In this document: piece by piece, positions 55,629 through 63,875 of the stretch | Position numbering within the stretch: the first letter of the stretch is position 1 | How the letters are laid out: the number at the start of each line of letters is the position of its first letter | Origin: Roseomonas gilardii subsp. gilardii | Lineage (GTDB): Bacteria; Pseudomonadota; Alphaproteobacteria; Acetobacterales; Acetobacteraceae | Assembly (NCBI RefSeq): GCF_023078375.1 | Contig: NZ_CP095554.1 | Location: forward strand, 2,530,501 to 2,594,500 | Direction of reading: 5' to 3' | Length of the DNA: 64,000 bases | Made by a program: the position numbers and the translations under genes | The notes under the pieces: model-generated | What the model was told of the DNA's origin: nothing | The model's database searches: none | The model's input: the letters and a program-made list of their open reading frames with translations, nothing else

Positions 55629-56581
55629 TCAGGCGTCCGGCGGGAGGGGCAGCACCGTGCCGGGCGGGAGGGTATAGCCGCGCAGGAAGGCACCGGCCTC
55701 CATCGGTGCCCGGCCGGGGCGTTGCAGCCGCAGCAGGCGCAGCGCGGTGCCGCCGCCGCAGGCGATGCGGGGCAAGGCGTCGAGCACCGTGCCGGGCGGG
55801 GCATCGGCGGTGCCGGCGGGCTCCGCCGCCAGCACGCGGATCGTGTCGCCCCCGGCCTCCCCCCGGCCTCCCTCCCCTGGGCCTCGAACTGCGTACCGGG
55901 CCAGGGCGTCATGGCCCGCACCCGCCGGTCCAGCACCGCCGCATCCTCGCGCCAGTCGAGCCGCGAATCGGCCTTCGTCAGCTTCGGGGCATAGGTCATG
56001 CCCTCCTCCGGCTGCGGCACCGGAGCAGGGCTCTCCGCCAGCGCCCGGAGGACCAGCCGGGCGCCCATCTCCGCCAGCCGGTCGTGCAGGTCGGCGGTGG
56101 TGTCGCGCGGGCCGATCGGCGTGGCCTCGCGCAGCAGCATGGCGCCGGTGTCCAGCCCTTCGTCCATCTGCATGATGGTGATGCCGGTCTCGGCATCGCC
56201 CGCCAGCACGGCGGCATGGATTGGCGCCGCCCCGCGCCAGCGCGGCAGCAGCGAGGCATGGATGTTCAGGCAGCCGCGCCGGGGAGCCTCCAGGATCGGC
56301 CCCGGCAGGATCAGCCCATAGGCGGCGACCACGGCGGCATCGAGCTCCAGCGCACGGAAGGCGTCGTGTTCCGCCGTGTCGCGCCGCAGCCGGACGGGGT
56401 TGCGCACCGGCAGGCCGAGTTCCAGCGCCGCGCGGTGGACGGGGCAGGGCGTTTCCTTCTGCCCGCGTCCGGAGGGGCGGGGCGGCTGGGTATAGACCGC
56501 CGCCACCTCATGGCCCGCCGCGACCAGGGCACGCAGGGCCGGCATGGCGAAATCCGGACTGCCCATGAAGGCGAGGCGCAT
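55629..56581 (-). pseudogene. fmt: Methionyl-tRNA formyltransferase, frameshifted in a G-run
   Basis: Formylates initiator Met-t[22 protein letters not shown] at the start, [19 protein letters not shown] with the catalytic Asn/His, then [16 protein letters not shown] and [17 protein letters not shown]. The frame then slips after EAQGREAGG; the adjacent frame carries the normal ending [20 protein letters not shown] through [12 protein letters not shown] to [10 protein letters not shown]. One G missing from the six-G run (plus strand 55859-55864) restores a 317-residue protein. An upstream ATG at 56593 is possible. Very likely functional in the cell. Confidence 0.9.
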
Positions 56582-56598
56582 CGGCGGGGCCATGGGGC

Positions 56599-57132
56599 TC
56601 AGTCCTCGCGCTGCTTGTTCTTCTGCTCCTTGTTGAAGCGCCGCAGCAGCATGTTGCGCTTCAGGGGGGAGAGGTGGTCGATGAAGAGCACGCCGTTCAG
56701 GTGGTCGATCTCGTGCTGGAGGCAGGCGGCCATCAGCCCCTCCGCGGTGATCTCCCGGCGGGCGCCCTCCAGGTCCTGCCAGCGCACCTTCACCACCGCC
56801 GGGCGCTCCACCTCGGCATACTGGTTCGGGATGGACAGGCAGCCTTCCTCCCGCAGCGCGGTCTCGCGGCTGGCCTCCACGATCTCGGGATTCACCATCA
56901 CATAGGGCTGCCGCGTGTCGTCGGGCTGCAGGTCCAGCACGATCAGGCGCAGGTTCTCGCCGACCTGCGGCGCCGCCAGGCCGATGCCCGGCGCCTTGTA
57001 CATGGCGTCGAGCATGCGGTCGGAGAGGTCGCGGACCTTGCCGGCGTCGGCCGGCCCGACCGGGCGGGTCCTGGCACGCAGCCGAGGATCGGGGATCAGG
57101 AGGATGGGCAGGGGAGGGGCGTCGTTCGCCAT
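56599..57132 (-). CDS. def: Peptide deformylase
   Basis: 177 residues. Motif 1 [10 protein letters not shown], motif 2 EEGCLSIP (metal Cys) and motif 3 QHEIDHLNG (two His and the Glu) are all intact. Removes the formyl group added by Fmt. ATG 57132 is preferred; an ATG 4 codons upstream (57144) is possible. Followed by fmt and truA. Confidence 0.96.
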   Translation of the reverse strand: MANDAPPLPILLIPDPRLRARTRPVGPADAGKVRDLSDRMLDAMYKAPGIGLAAPQVGENLRLIVLDLQPDDTRQPYVMVNPEIVEASRETALREEGCLSIPNQYAEVERPAVVKVRWQDLEGARREITAEGLMAACLQHEIDHLNGVLFIDHLSPLKRNMLLRRFNKEQKNKQRED

Positions 57133-57237
57133 GATGCCCGGCATCTAGCCATGCGGCGCCGGTGGCGCAACGTCCGCCGGCCGCGGGTCTCCCCGGCGCC
57201 TGCCTCCCGGGTGGATGGGGCCATCTCCGCGGCCCGT

Positions 57238-57335
57238 CTTGCAAGCGGGGTGCGGAGGCACGACATTGTGCATCGCGGACCGGTGCTTCGGGCCGGTTCC
57301 GCGCGTCTCGCTCATCCACGAGGAGGCACCAGACC
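57238..57335 (+). promoter_or_regulatory. Possible heat-shock promoter and leader of hsp20
   Basis: CTTG (57238-57241) followed by CACGACATTG (57260-57269) is weakly like an alphaproteobacterial RpoH promoter. The leader holds a short hairpin (TCTCG-8 bases-CGAGG) that covers part of the GAGGAGG ribosome site, as RNA thermometers do. Both readings are tentative. Confidence 0.28.
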
Positions 57336-57773
57336 GTGTCCCGTTCGTCCGTCTTCGGATCGCCACTGTTTCTCGGCTTCGACCATCTCGAGCAGATGCT
57401 CGACCGGGTGCAGAAGAACGCCGAGGGCTATCCCCCCTACAACATCGAGCAGACCGCCGCCGAAAGGCTGCGGATCACCCTGGCCGTGGCCGGCTTCTCC
57501 ATGGAGGATCTCCAGATCACCCAGGAGGACAACCAGCTCGTCATCCGGGGCCGCCAGAAGGACGAGGGGGAGGGGCGTATCTTCCTCCATCGCGGCATCG
57601 CATCCCGCCAGTTCCAGCGTGCCTTCGTGCTGGCCGAGGGGATCGAGGTCGAGGGCGCCTGGCTCGACAACGGGTTGCTCCATGTCGATCTGCGCCGCCC
57701 GCAACCGGAAACCCGGGTGAGGACGATCCGCATCAACGGCGCCGGTCGGCCAGTGGTGTCCGATCAGGACTGA
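57336..57773 (+). CDS. Small heat-shock protein Hsp20
   Basis: 145 residues from GTG 57336, 10 bases after AGGAGG. IbpA-type start ([31 protein letters not shown]), alpha-crystallin domain about 38-130, and the Ile-x-Ile-like C-terminal [10 protein letters not shown]-independent holdase for unfolding proteins. Paired with the DUF1150 gene downstream, an arrangement common in alphaproteobacteria. Confidence 0.93.
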   Translation: MSRSSVFGSPLFLGFDHLEQMLDRVQKNAEGYPPYNIEQTAAERLRITLAVAGFSMEDLQITQEDNQLVIRGRQKDEGEGRIFLHRGIASRQFQRAFVLAEGIEVEGAWLDNGLLHVDLRRPQPETRVRTIRINGAGRPVVSDQD

Positions 57774-57915
57774 TCCCGCGGAACCCCGGGACGTGTCTGA
57801 CAACGGCCTGCAGCGATGTGCTGAACCCTCGCAGCCCCGCTGCGTTGGGAGAACAGGCCACCAGCAAAGGGCTGCTTCGCCAAGGGATTGCCGGGAAGCG
57901 CCCAGGAGTGTCGCC

Positions 57916-58149
57916 ATGAATGAATCTCGCGAAGCCCGCGAAACCACGGTCCTGAAGGGCCTGTCCCCCGCCGACTGGGCCAGCTTCGGCCGCGAACAGA
58001 TCGCCTATATCCGACCCGTCGTGGTGGATGGGGTGAAGGCGGTGGCCATCCATTCCGCCGACGGCACGCCGATCGGCGCGGCCCCGAACGCCGATCTCGC
58101 GATCGCCGCCATCATCCAGAACGAGATGGAACCGGTCCTGGTCCATTGA
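57916..58149 (+). CDS. DUF1150 protein
   Basis: 77 residues. The family core is seen: LSPADWASFGREQIAYIRPV, then AVAIHSADGTPIG and NADLAIAAIIQNEMEPVLVH. Function unknown; almost always next to Hsp20 genes, which suggests a stress role. ATG 57916 follows AGGAG at 57905. A terminator lies 90 bases after the stop. Confidence 0.88.
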   Translation: MNESREARETTVLKGLSPADWASFGREQIAYIRPVVVDGVKAVAIHSADGTPIGAAPNADLAIAAIIQNEMEPVLVH

Positions 58150-58237
58150 GGCTGGCTCACCGGGCCTGACCCGCCGGGCCTATCCTGCCGCAGGGCAGGC
58201 GCGGCGGGCGATCCGTCGGTACTCGGTACTCGTTGTG

Positions 58238-58267
58238 AAGGCGGGGCGCTTCCGGCGCTCCGCCTTT
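58238..58267 (+). terminator. Rho-independent terminator of hsp20-DUF1150
   Basis: AAGGCGGGGCGC-TTCC-GGCGCTCCGCCTT, a stem of about 12 bp with one G-T pair and a UUCC-type loop, ending in TTT. Confidence 0.75.
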
Positions 58268-58306
58268 CTGCGTCCGCGCGTTATCGGCCTTCGGCACGCC
58301 GCGCAA

Positions 58307-58331
58307 AAATAGGGGCTTCCGAAGAAGCCCC
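58307..58331 (-). terminator. Rho-independent terminator of the rpoN-hpf operon
   Basis: On the minus strand: GGGGCTTC-TTCG-GAAGCCCC followed by TATTTTT, a perfect 8-bp stem with a stable UUCG tetraloop. It lies 49 bases after the hpf stop and ends the long minus-strand operon. Confidence 0.93.
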
Positions 58332-58380
58332 GTCTGAACGCTTGTCTATGCGATTGTTTTTGTCGGATGTGATCTGGCGC

Positions 58381-58737
58381 TCAGACGAGCGCGACGACAT
58401 CCGTGGCGCCGGGCTCCGGTTTGCGCTCCACCGCCTGGCAACGCGCATGTTCGTTCACGCGGCGGCGATGGCGGCGCAGGCGTTTGGCGACCTTGGTGGC
58501 GGCATCCTGGAAGGCGCGATGGGCATCCGTGCCCTCGCCCTCGGCCTGCACGGAAAGGCCACGGCCGGCGTGGAGGTTGATGTCGCAGACGAAGAAGCTG
58601 CGATCCTTGCTGAAGGTGACATTCGCCTCAAGGGCGCGGTCGAAGTACTTGCGGGCGATGACTTCCAGACCCTCGGCCACATGGACCTTCAGGGCATCCC
58701 CGGTTTCGACCTGCTTCCCAGAAACCATGATGTGCAT
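58381..58737 (-). CDS. hpf: Ribosome hibernation factor HPF, short form
   Basis: 118 residues. MHIMVSGKQVETGDALKVHV and KYFDRALEANVTFSKDRSFF match the HPF/RaiA N-terminal domain that binds the 30S A/P sites; HAGRGLSVQAEGEGTDAH and AKRLRRHRRRVNEH follow. The C-terminal dimerisation domain of long HPF, usual in alphaproteobacteria, is absent, and a terminator follows at once, so it is not a frameshift. AGGAGG ribosome site 11 bases upstream. Downstream of rpoN, as in many Proteobacteria. Confidence 0.92.
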   Translation of the reverse strand: MHIMVSGKQVETGDALKVHVAEGLEVIARKYFDRALEANVTFSKDRSFFVCDINLHAGRGLSVQAEGEGTDAHRAFQDAATKVAKRLRRHRRRVNEHARCQAVERKPEPGATDVVALV

Positions 58738-58748
58738 TTCGGAGCAAA

Positions 58749-58771
58749 CCTCCTCTGCTTGTCGCAGGAGG
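58749..58771 (-). promoter_or_regulatory. Hairpin able to mask the hpf ribosome binding site
   Basis: On the minus strand CCTCCT (58771-58766) can pair with the hpf AGGAGG (58754-58749). An extra GC-rich helix with a short bulge is possible inside the loop. The structure would hide the Shine-Dalgarno sequence; melting or a ligand would be needed for translation. Confidence 0.4.
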
Positions 58772-58787
58772 ACCCGTCCCGGTGCGT

Positions 58788-60236
58788 TCAGAAAGCCAGG
58801 ACTGCCTTTTCCCGCTTGCGTTGCACTGAACTGGGTATGCGCAACGCGTCCCGGTATTTGGCCACGGTTCTGCGGGCGATGTCCACCCCTTCCGCGCGCA
58901 GCCGGTCCACGATTGCGTCATCGGAGAGGATATCCTCCGGACGCTCCGCATCGATCATGCCGCGGATACGGTGGCGGATCGCCTCGGCGGAAAAGGTTTC
59001 GCCGGCGGTGCCGGCGATCGCCGTGGTGAAGAAGAATTTCAGCTCGAAGCTGCCGCGCGGCGTCGCGATATACTTGTTGGCGGTGACGCGGGAGACGGTG
59101 CTTTCATGCATCTCCACAGCCTCCGCCACATCCCTCAGGATCAGCGGGCGGAGATGGGTGATGCCGTGGCGGAAGAAGGCGTCCTGCCGCCGCACGATCT
59201 CGGCCGCGACCTTCAGGATGGTGTTCGCCCGCTGTTCCAGCGACTTCACCAGCCAGTTGGCGCTCTGCAGCCGCTCGGCCAGATAGGCGCGCTCATCCCG
59301 GCTGCGGGCGGCGGTATGGGCCTTGGCATGGAAGCCGCGGTTGACCAGGATGCGCGGCATGGTCTCGGGATTCAGCTCCAGCACCCAGCCCTCGTCCGGG
59401 GCGCGGCGCATCAGGACATCCGGCACCAGGGTCGGGGCCGGGGTGTCGTCATAGGCAGCGCCGGGCTTCGGATCGAGGCGCCGGATTTCCGCGACCATGT
59501 CGGCGAGGTCGGCGGCATCGACGCCACAGATCCGGGTCAGCGCGCCCAGGTCGCGCCGCGCCAGCAGTTCCAGATGGTCCAGCAGCGCCTGCATCGCGGG
59601 ATCGAGCCGGTTCTTCTCCGCGAGCTGCACCGCGAGGCATTCCGCAAGGCTGTGGCTGAAAAGGCCGACCGGTTCGAAACGCTGCATGCGGCGGCGCACC
59701 ATGGCGACCGTTTCCTCGGCGCAGCCCAGCGCGGCGGCGATGGCCGCATCGGTGGCCAGCATCCGCCCGGCGGGGTCGAGCAGCGCGATCAACTGCCCGG
59801 CGATCATCCGCTCCGCCGCGTCGCCGAAGGTCAGCCGCGCCTGTTCCGCCAGTTCCTCCCGCAGGGAGCGCGGATGCTCGCGCGCCAGTTCGTCGATGCC
59901 GCGCTCATCATCCTCGAAGCCGGAGGCCGGGCCACGCGCCGACACGGGCAGTTCGGTGGCCTCGTAGAGATTCTGCGTGTCGTGCAGATCGAGATGCATG
60001 TCCGGCGTGGCGGAGGGGAAATCCGCCGGCGGCACCGCCACCTCGGGTTCCGGCGCCGGCGCGGCTTCCGCCTCCTCCCGCTCCAGCAGCGGATTGCGTT
60101 CCAGCTCCTCCTCGACGAAGGCCACGACCTCGAGATTGGAGGACTGCAGCAGCTTGATCGCCTGGCGAAGCTGCGGCGTCATCACCAGGGACTGGGAGTG
60201 CCGCAGGTCCAGACGTGGGCCCAGGGAGAAGCTCAT
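58788..60236 (-). CDS. rpoN: RNA polymerase sigma-54 factor
   Basis: 482 residues. Region I (LDLRHSQSLVMTPQLRQAIK) interacts with activators, an acidic linker follows, the core-binding domain is about 110-290, the HTH lies near MHESTVSRVTANKYI, and the RpoN box ARRTVAKYRDALRIP is at about 460-474. All domains intact. Follows lptB by one base. Controls nitrogen and other sigma-54 genes with activator ATPases not seen here. Confidence 0.97.
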   Translation of the reverse strand: MSFSLGPRLDLRHSQSLVMTPQLRQAIKLLQSSNLEVVAFVEEELERNPLLEREEAEAAPAPEPEVAVPPADFPSATPDMHLDLHDTQNLYEATELPVSARGPASGFEDDERGIDELAREHPRSLREELAEQARLTFGDAAERMIAGQLIALLDPAGRMLATDAAIAAALGCAEETVAMVRRRMQRFEPVGLFSHSLAECLAVQLAEKNRLDPAMQALLDHLELLARRDLGALTRICGVDAADLADMVAEIRRLDPKPGAAYDDTPAPTLVPDVLMRRAPDEGWVLELNPETMPRILVNRGFHAKAHTAARSRDERAYLAERLQSANWLVKSLEQRANTILKVAAEIVRRQDAFFRHGITHLRPLILRDVAEAVEMHESTVSRVTANKYIATPRGSFELKFFFTTAIAGTAGETFSAEAIRHRIRGMIDAERPEDILSDDAIVDRLRAEGVDIARRTVAKYRDALRIPSSVQRKREKAVLAF

Positions 60237-61009
60237 CAGAGGCTGAAGCGCTCTCCGAGATAGACGCGGCGCACGCCCTCATGCTCGACGATGTCGCGCG
60301 GGCTGCCCTCCATCAACACCTGCCCGTCATGGAGGATGTAGGCGCGGTCGATGATCTCCAGCGTCTCGCGCACATTGTGGTCGGTGATCAGCACTCCGAT
60401 CCCGCGATCCTTCAGGTGCTTCACGAGGTCGCGGATCTCGCCGACCGCGATCGGATCGATGCCGGCCAGGGGCTCGTCCAGCAGGATGTAGTCGGGATGC
60501 GTGGCCAGCGCGCGGGCGATCTCGCAGCGCCGTCGCTCACCGCCCGACAGCGCCAGGGCAGGGGCGCGGCGGAGATGGGAAATGCCGAATTCCGCCAGCA
60601 GCGCATCGAGCATCTCCTCGCGCCGGTCGCGCTTGGGCTCCACCACCTCCAGCGCCGCGCGGATATTGTCCTCCACCGACAGGCCGCGGAAGATCGAGGC
60701 CTCCTGCGGCAGGTATCCCAGGCCCAGCCGCGCGCGCCGATACATCGGCAGCAGCGTCACGTCATGGCCGTCGAGGAAGACCTGCCCCTCATCCGGCCGG
60801 ACCAACCCGGTCATCATGTAGAAGGTCGTGGTCTTGCCGGCGCCGTTCGGCCCCAGCAGCCCCACCGCCTCGCCACGCTTGAGGTTGATCGAGACGCCGC
60901 GCACCACGGGCCGCTTCTTGTAGCGTTTGCCCAGGCCCTTCGCGACCAGCCCACCCTGATCCGGCACCAGTCGCAATCCCTCGCTGTTGTCCATCCGCGC
61001 CGCGCTCAC
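60236..61009 (-). CDS. lptB: LPS export ABC transporter ATPase LptB
   Basis: 257 residues. Walker A GPNGAGKTTTFYMMTG, Q-loop GYLPQEASIFRGLSV (the EASIF form typical of LptB), signature LSGGERRRCEIARAL, Walker B ILLDEPLAGIDP and the H-switch ITDHNVRETL. GTG start overlaps the lptA stop; ATG five codons in is possible. Powers LPS transport with LptF/G, which are elsewhere. Confidence 0.96.
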   Translation of the reverse strand: MSAARMDNSEGLRLVPDQGGLVAKGLGKRYKKRPVVRGVSINLKRGEAVGLLGPNGAGKTTTFYMMTGLVRPDEGQVFLDGHDVTLLPMYRRARLGLGYLPQEASIFRGLSVEDNIRAALEVVEPKRDRREEMLDALLAEFGISHLRRAPALALSGGERRRCEIARALATHPDYILLDEPLAGIDPIAVGEIRDLVKHLKDRGIGVLITDHNVRETLEIIDRAYILHDGQVLMEGSPRDIVEHEGVRRVYLGERFSL

Positions 61010-62100
61010 CGTCCCCGCCCCTGCGGCTGTCCGGCCGTATGGCCCGGCGCCGGATTAGCACCGGAAGGGTTACCATTCCGTCCTGGTTGCGCAGCCCCCG
61101 GCTGATCGCCGGACTGGGGAACGACGAGGCCCTGGACGCGGGTGCCGGGCGCGGAAACGAGACGGGCGAGGCCGCTGCGCATGTCCACGATCGCTTCCGA
61201 CCCGTTCAACTGGTTCTGTCCGCGCGTGATGCGGACATTGCCCAGGATGCGGGCGATGCCGGTGACCGGGCTGTACACGCCGCGGTCGCCGCGCACGACC
61301 TCCTGCTCCGTGCGGATCTCGACATTGCCGAAGACCTCCACCCGGTCGAGCTTCGAGCCCTCGCCCGGCGCCCGGCGCGGCTGGGCGGCGCCCTGGCCCC
61401 CGGCCGGCGCCGCGCTGCGGACCGGCTGGGCCGGGGCGGCGGGAGCCTGTTCCAGGAAGTAGCCGACCAGCGTGTCGGCGGCGATGCGGCGGTTGTCGCT
61501 GGTCACCACGCTGGCCGCGCCACGCGCCACCGCCATGCGCTTCTGCGGCCAGTATTCCAGGCTGTCGCGGGCGGTGATGGTGTCGTCCGTCGTGGTCAGG
61601 CGCAGGTTGCGGCCGGTGAGGACCATGACCGCCTGGTCCATGTCATAGACGCCGCGGTCGCCCTGGGCATGGTCGGTGTCCGTGTTGATATGGACGTTGC
61701 CCTCGGCCTCCAGCCGCCAGATCTCGCCGTTGGAGACCGGGCTGTCGCCGCCGGGCTCCGCCGAGGGGGCGGGAGCGGAGGCGGCGGCGCCGTCCCCGCC
61801 AGCCTGTCCCGCGCGGTTACGGTAGCGGGCGATCAGCCGGTCCGCCGTGAGCGTCACGCCGTCGCGCACCGCCTTCGCGTTGCCGGTGGCGATGACGACC
61901 TGCTCCGCCTGCCGCCACTCGATTCCGTTGGTGGAGGTGACCTCGACCGGGCCGCCCCGGGTCATGTCCACCGGCTGCGCCCGTGCTGCCGAGGGGGCCA
62001 GGGCCCAGCCCGCTCCGAGCAGGGCGGCGAAGGCGAGGGATGACATCAGCCCGGCCCGGTGCGTACGGGGGCGCATGGCGTCGGGAGGCAGGGGGGTCAC
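61006..62100 (-). CDS. lptA: LPS transport periplasmic protein LptA
   Basis: 364 residues, long for LptA. Signal peptide MSSLAFAALLGAGWALAPSA ending ARA, then OstA-type beta-jellyroll repeats: VEVTSTNGIEWRQAEQVVIA, GNVHINTDTDHAQGDRGVY, EVFGNVEIRTEQEVVRGDRG. The mid-region (GGDGAAASAPAPSAEPGG) and the C-terminus are Pro/Ala/Gly-rich inserts. GTG start set by the GTGA overlap with lptC. Bridges LPS from LptC to LptD. Confidence 0.9.
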   Translation of the reverse strand: MTPLPPDAMRPRTHRAGLMSSLAFAALLGAGWALAPSAARAQPVDMTRGGPVEVTSTNGIEWRQAEQVVIATGNAKAVRDGVTLTADRLIARYRNRAGQAGGDGAAASAPAPSAEPGGDSPVSNGEIWRLEAEGNVHINTDTDHAQGDRGVYDMDQAVMVLTGRNLRLTTTDDTITARDSLEYWPQKRMAVARGAASVVTSDNRRIAADTLVGYFLEQAPAAPAQPVRSAAPAGGQGAAQPRRAPGEGSKLDRVEVFGNVEIRTEQEVVRGDRGVYSPVTGIARILGNVRITRGQNQLNGSEAIVDMRSGLARLVSAPGTRVQGLVVPQSGDQPGAAQPGRNGNPSGANPAPGHTAGQPQGRGR

Positions 62101-62794
62101 TGGTTGCCCTCCAGCATGGCGTGGGTGTTGCCGGTGAAGGTGATGTCCGCCCCCTTGTCCTTGAGGATGAAACCCTCGCCGGTCAGCGTGCCGAAGGAGC
62201 CCTGCGCCGCCACGGGGCGGTCTCCCTCGGCCTCGCCGAGCTTGATCTGGATATGCGCGACCTCGGTCTTCAGGGTCGTGCCGTTGTCGTTCCAGAGAGT
62301 CACGTTCCCCCAGAGGTCCAGAAGGTCCTTGGCCTTGTCGTAGCGGCCGCTGTCGGATTCGAGCAGCACCCAGCCGCCGCCGCTCATCATCAGGTCGGCG
62401 CGCGGCTTCTCCAGCATGATCGGCGCGTCCTGCGCGGTCTGCGTGGCGACGGCGGCGGTGACGTTGAAGGGCCGGCCCTGCAATCGATCCCCTGGTAGCG
62501 CGGCTGCACCACGCGGATCGTGTCGGCGGCGTTCTGGGCGATGCGGCGGAAGGAAAGGCGCGCCTGATCGGTGGTGCGGTCGATCTCCGGCCACAGGGCG
62601 ATGGCCGCCAGCAGCGACAGCGCGCCGAGCGGCAGCAGGAACTTCGCCGCCCGCACCGACCAGCGCCGGCGCAGCATGGCGCCGCGCGAATAATGCCGCC
62701 GGGCGCGGGAAGGCAGCAGCATCTCGTGCGCCTCCCGTTCCCCCACCTCCGGGACGGGCGGCGGGGCTTGCGGCTTTCCGGCGGCGCCGCTCAA
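62097..62794 (-). pseudogene. lptC: LptC LPS export membrane anchor, frameshifted
   Basis: Single-pass bitopic LptC: basic N-terminus, transmembrane helix FLLPLGALSLLAAIALWPEI near residue 52, then FRRIAQNAADTIRVVQPRYQ. After GID the frame slips, and the adjacent frame gives GRPFNVTAAVATQ, KDLLDLWGNVTLW and GEGFILKDKGADITFTGNTH to the stop. One base missing at 62483/62484 (GAT-TGCAG for GAT-CTGCAG) restores 232 residues. The TTG start overlaps the kdsD stop. Expected to be needed for LPS export, so probably intact in the cell. Confidence 0.85.
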
Positions 62795-63777
62795 GCGACC
62801 CCCAGCCGCAGCAGGTCATGGATATGCAGGATGCCGCTGGGGCTGCCATCCGGCTCCACCACGAAGAGGCTGGTGATGCTGCGCTCGTTCATGATCCGCA
62901 GCGCCTCGGCCGCCAGCGCGTCCGGGCCGATGGTGCGCGGGCCGCGGGTCATCACCTCGGCGGCGGGGCGGTTCAGCAGGCCGCCCGGGCTGGCGTCATC
63001 CGCCTCGGCATCCAGGGCGCGGCGCAGGTCGCCATCGGTGATGATCCCGACCAGGCGGCCCTCCTCGACGATGCCCAGGCAGCCGAACCGCTTGGCGGTC
63101 ATGTCCACCAGCGCCTGCCGCATCGGCAGGCCGGGCGGGGCCAGCGGCATGTCGCGGTGCATCACCTCCCGGACCCGCCGCAACTGGGCGCCCAGCTTGC
63201 CGCCCGGGTGGAAGACGCGGAAATCGGCGGCGGTGAAGCCGCGCCGCTCCAGCAGCGCCACGGCGAGCGCATCGCCCAGGGCGAGCTGCAGCGTGGTGGA
63301 GGTGGTGGGGGCGAGGCCGAGCGGGCAGGCTTCCGGCACCTGGGGCAGGACCAGGGCGACATCGGCGGTCCTGGCCAGGGTGCTCCCGGCCCGGCCGGTG
63401 ATGGCGATCAGCGGCAGGTCGAAGCGGCGGCTATGGGCCAGCACGTCGGACAGCTCGGCCGTCTCGCCGCCATTGGAGATGGCGAGCACCGAATCCCCGG
63501 CCACGATCATGCCGAGATCCCCGTGCGAGGCCTCGCCGGGGTGCACGAACTGGCTGGGCGTCCCGGTGGAGGCGAAGGTCGCGGCGATCTTGCGCCCGAC
63601 ATGGCCGGACTTGCCCATGCCCGTCACCACCACCCGCCCGGTGGTCCGGGCGAGCAGGGCGACGGCGTCACGGAAACGTTGATCGAGCGACGAGGCGAGG
63701 GCGGAAAGGCCCGCCGCCTCGATCTCCAGCACGCGGCGGCCCGCGGCGAGGTCCGGATCTTGGAAAGGGGCGTTCAC
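62791..63777 (-). CDS. kdsD: D-arabinose-5-phosphate isomerase KdsD/KpsF
   Basis: 328 residues from GTG 63777, the same length as E. coli KdsD. SIS domain about 35-170 with VVVTGMGKSGHVGRKIAATF, HPGEASHGDLGMI and ISNGGETAEL, then two CBS domains (about 200-328) ending RSITSLFVVEPDGSPSGILH. Makes the Kdo precursor arabinose-5-phosphate. Stop overlaps lptC. Confidence 0.95.
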   Translation of the reverse strand: MNAPFQDPDLAAGRRVLEIEAAGLSALASSLDQRFRDAVALLARTTGRVVVTGMGKSGHVGRKIAATFASTGTPSQFVHPGEASHGDLGMIVAGDSVLAISNGGETAELSDVLAHSRRFDLPLIAITGRAGSTLARTADVALVLPQVPEACPLGLAPTTSTTLQLALGDALAVALLERRGFTAADFRVFHPGGKLGAQLRRVREVMHRDMPLAPPGLPMRQALVDMTAKRFGCLGIVEEGRLVGIITDGDLRRALDAEADDASPGGLLNRPAAEVMTRGPRTIGPDALAAEALRIMNERSITSLFVVEPDGSPSGILHIHDLLRLGVA

Positions 63778-63875
63778 CGGCCCGTTATGGTGCGCCGGGG
63801 CCAAGCGGTCAACGCGGAGTCACTTTCCGCATCAAGAATCGTGCCAGTCCTTGTCGCGGGTTTGGGCGCCGGGGC

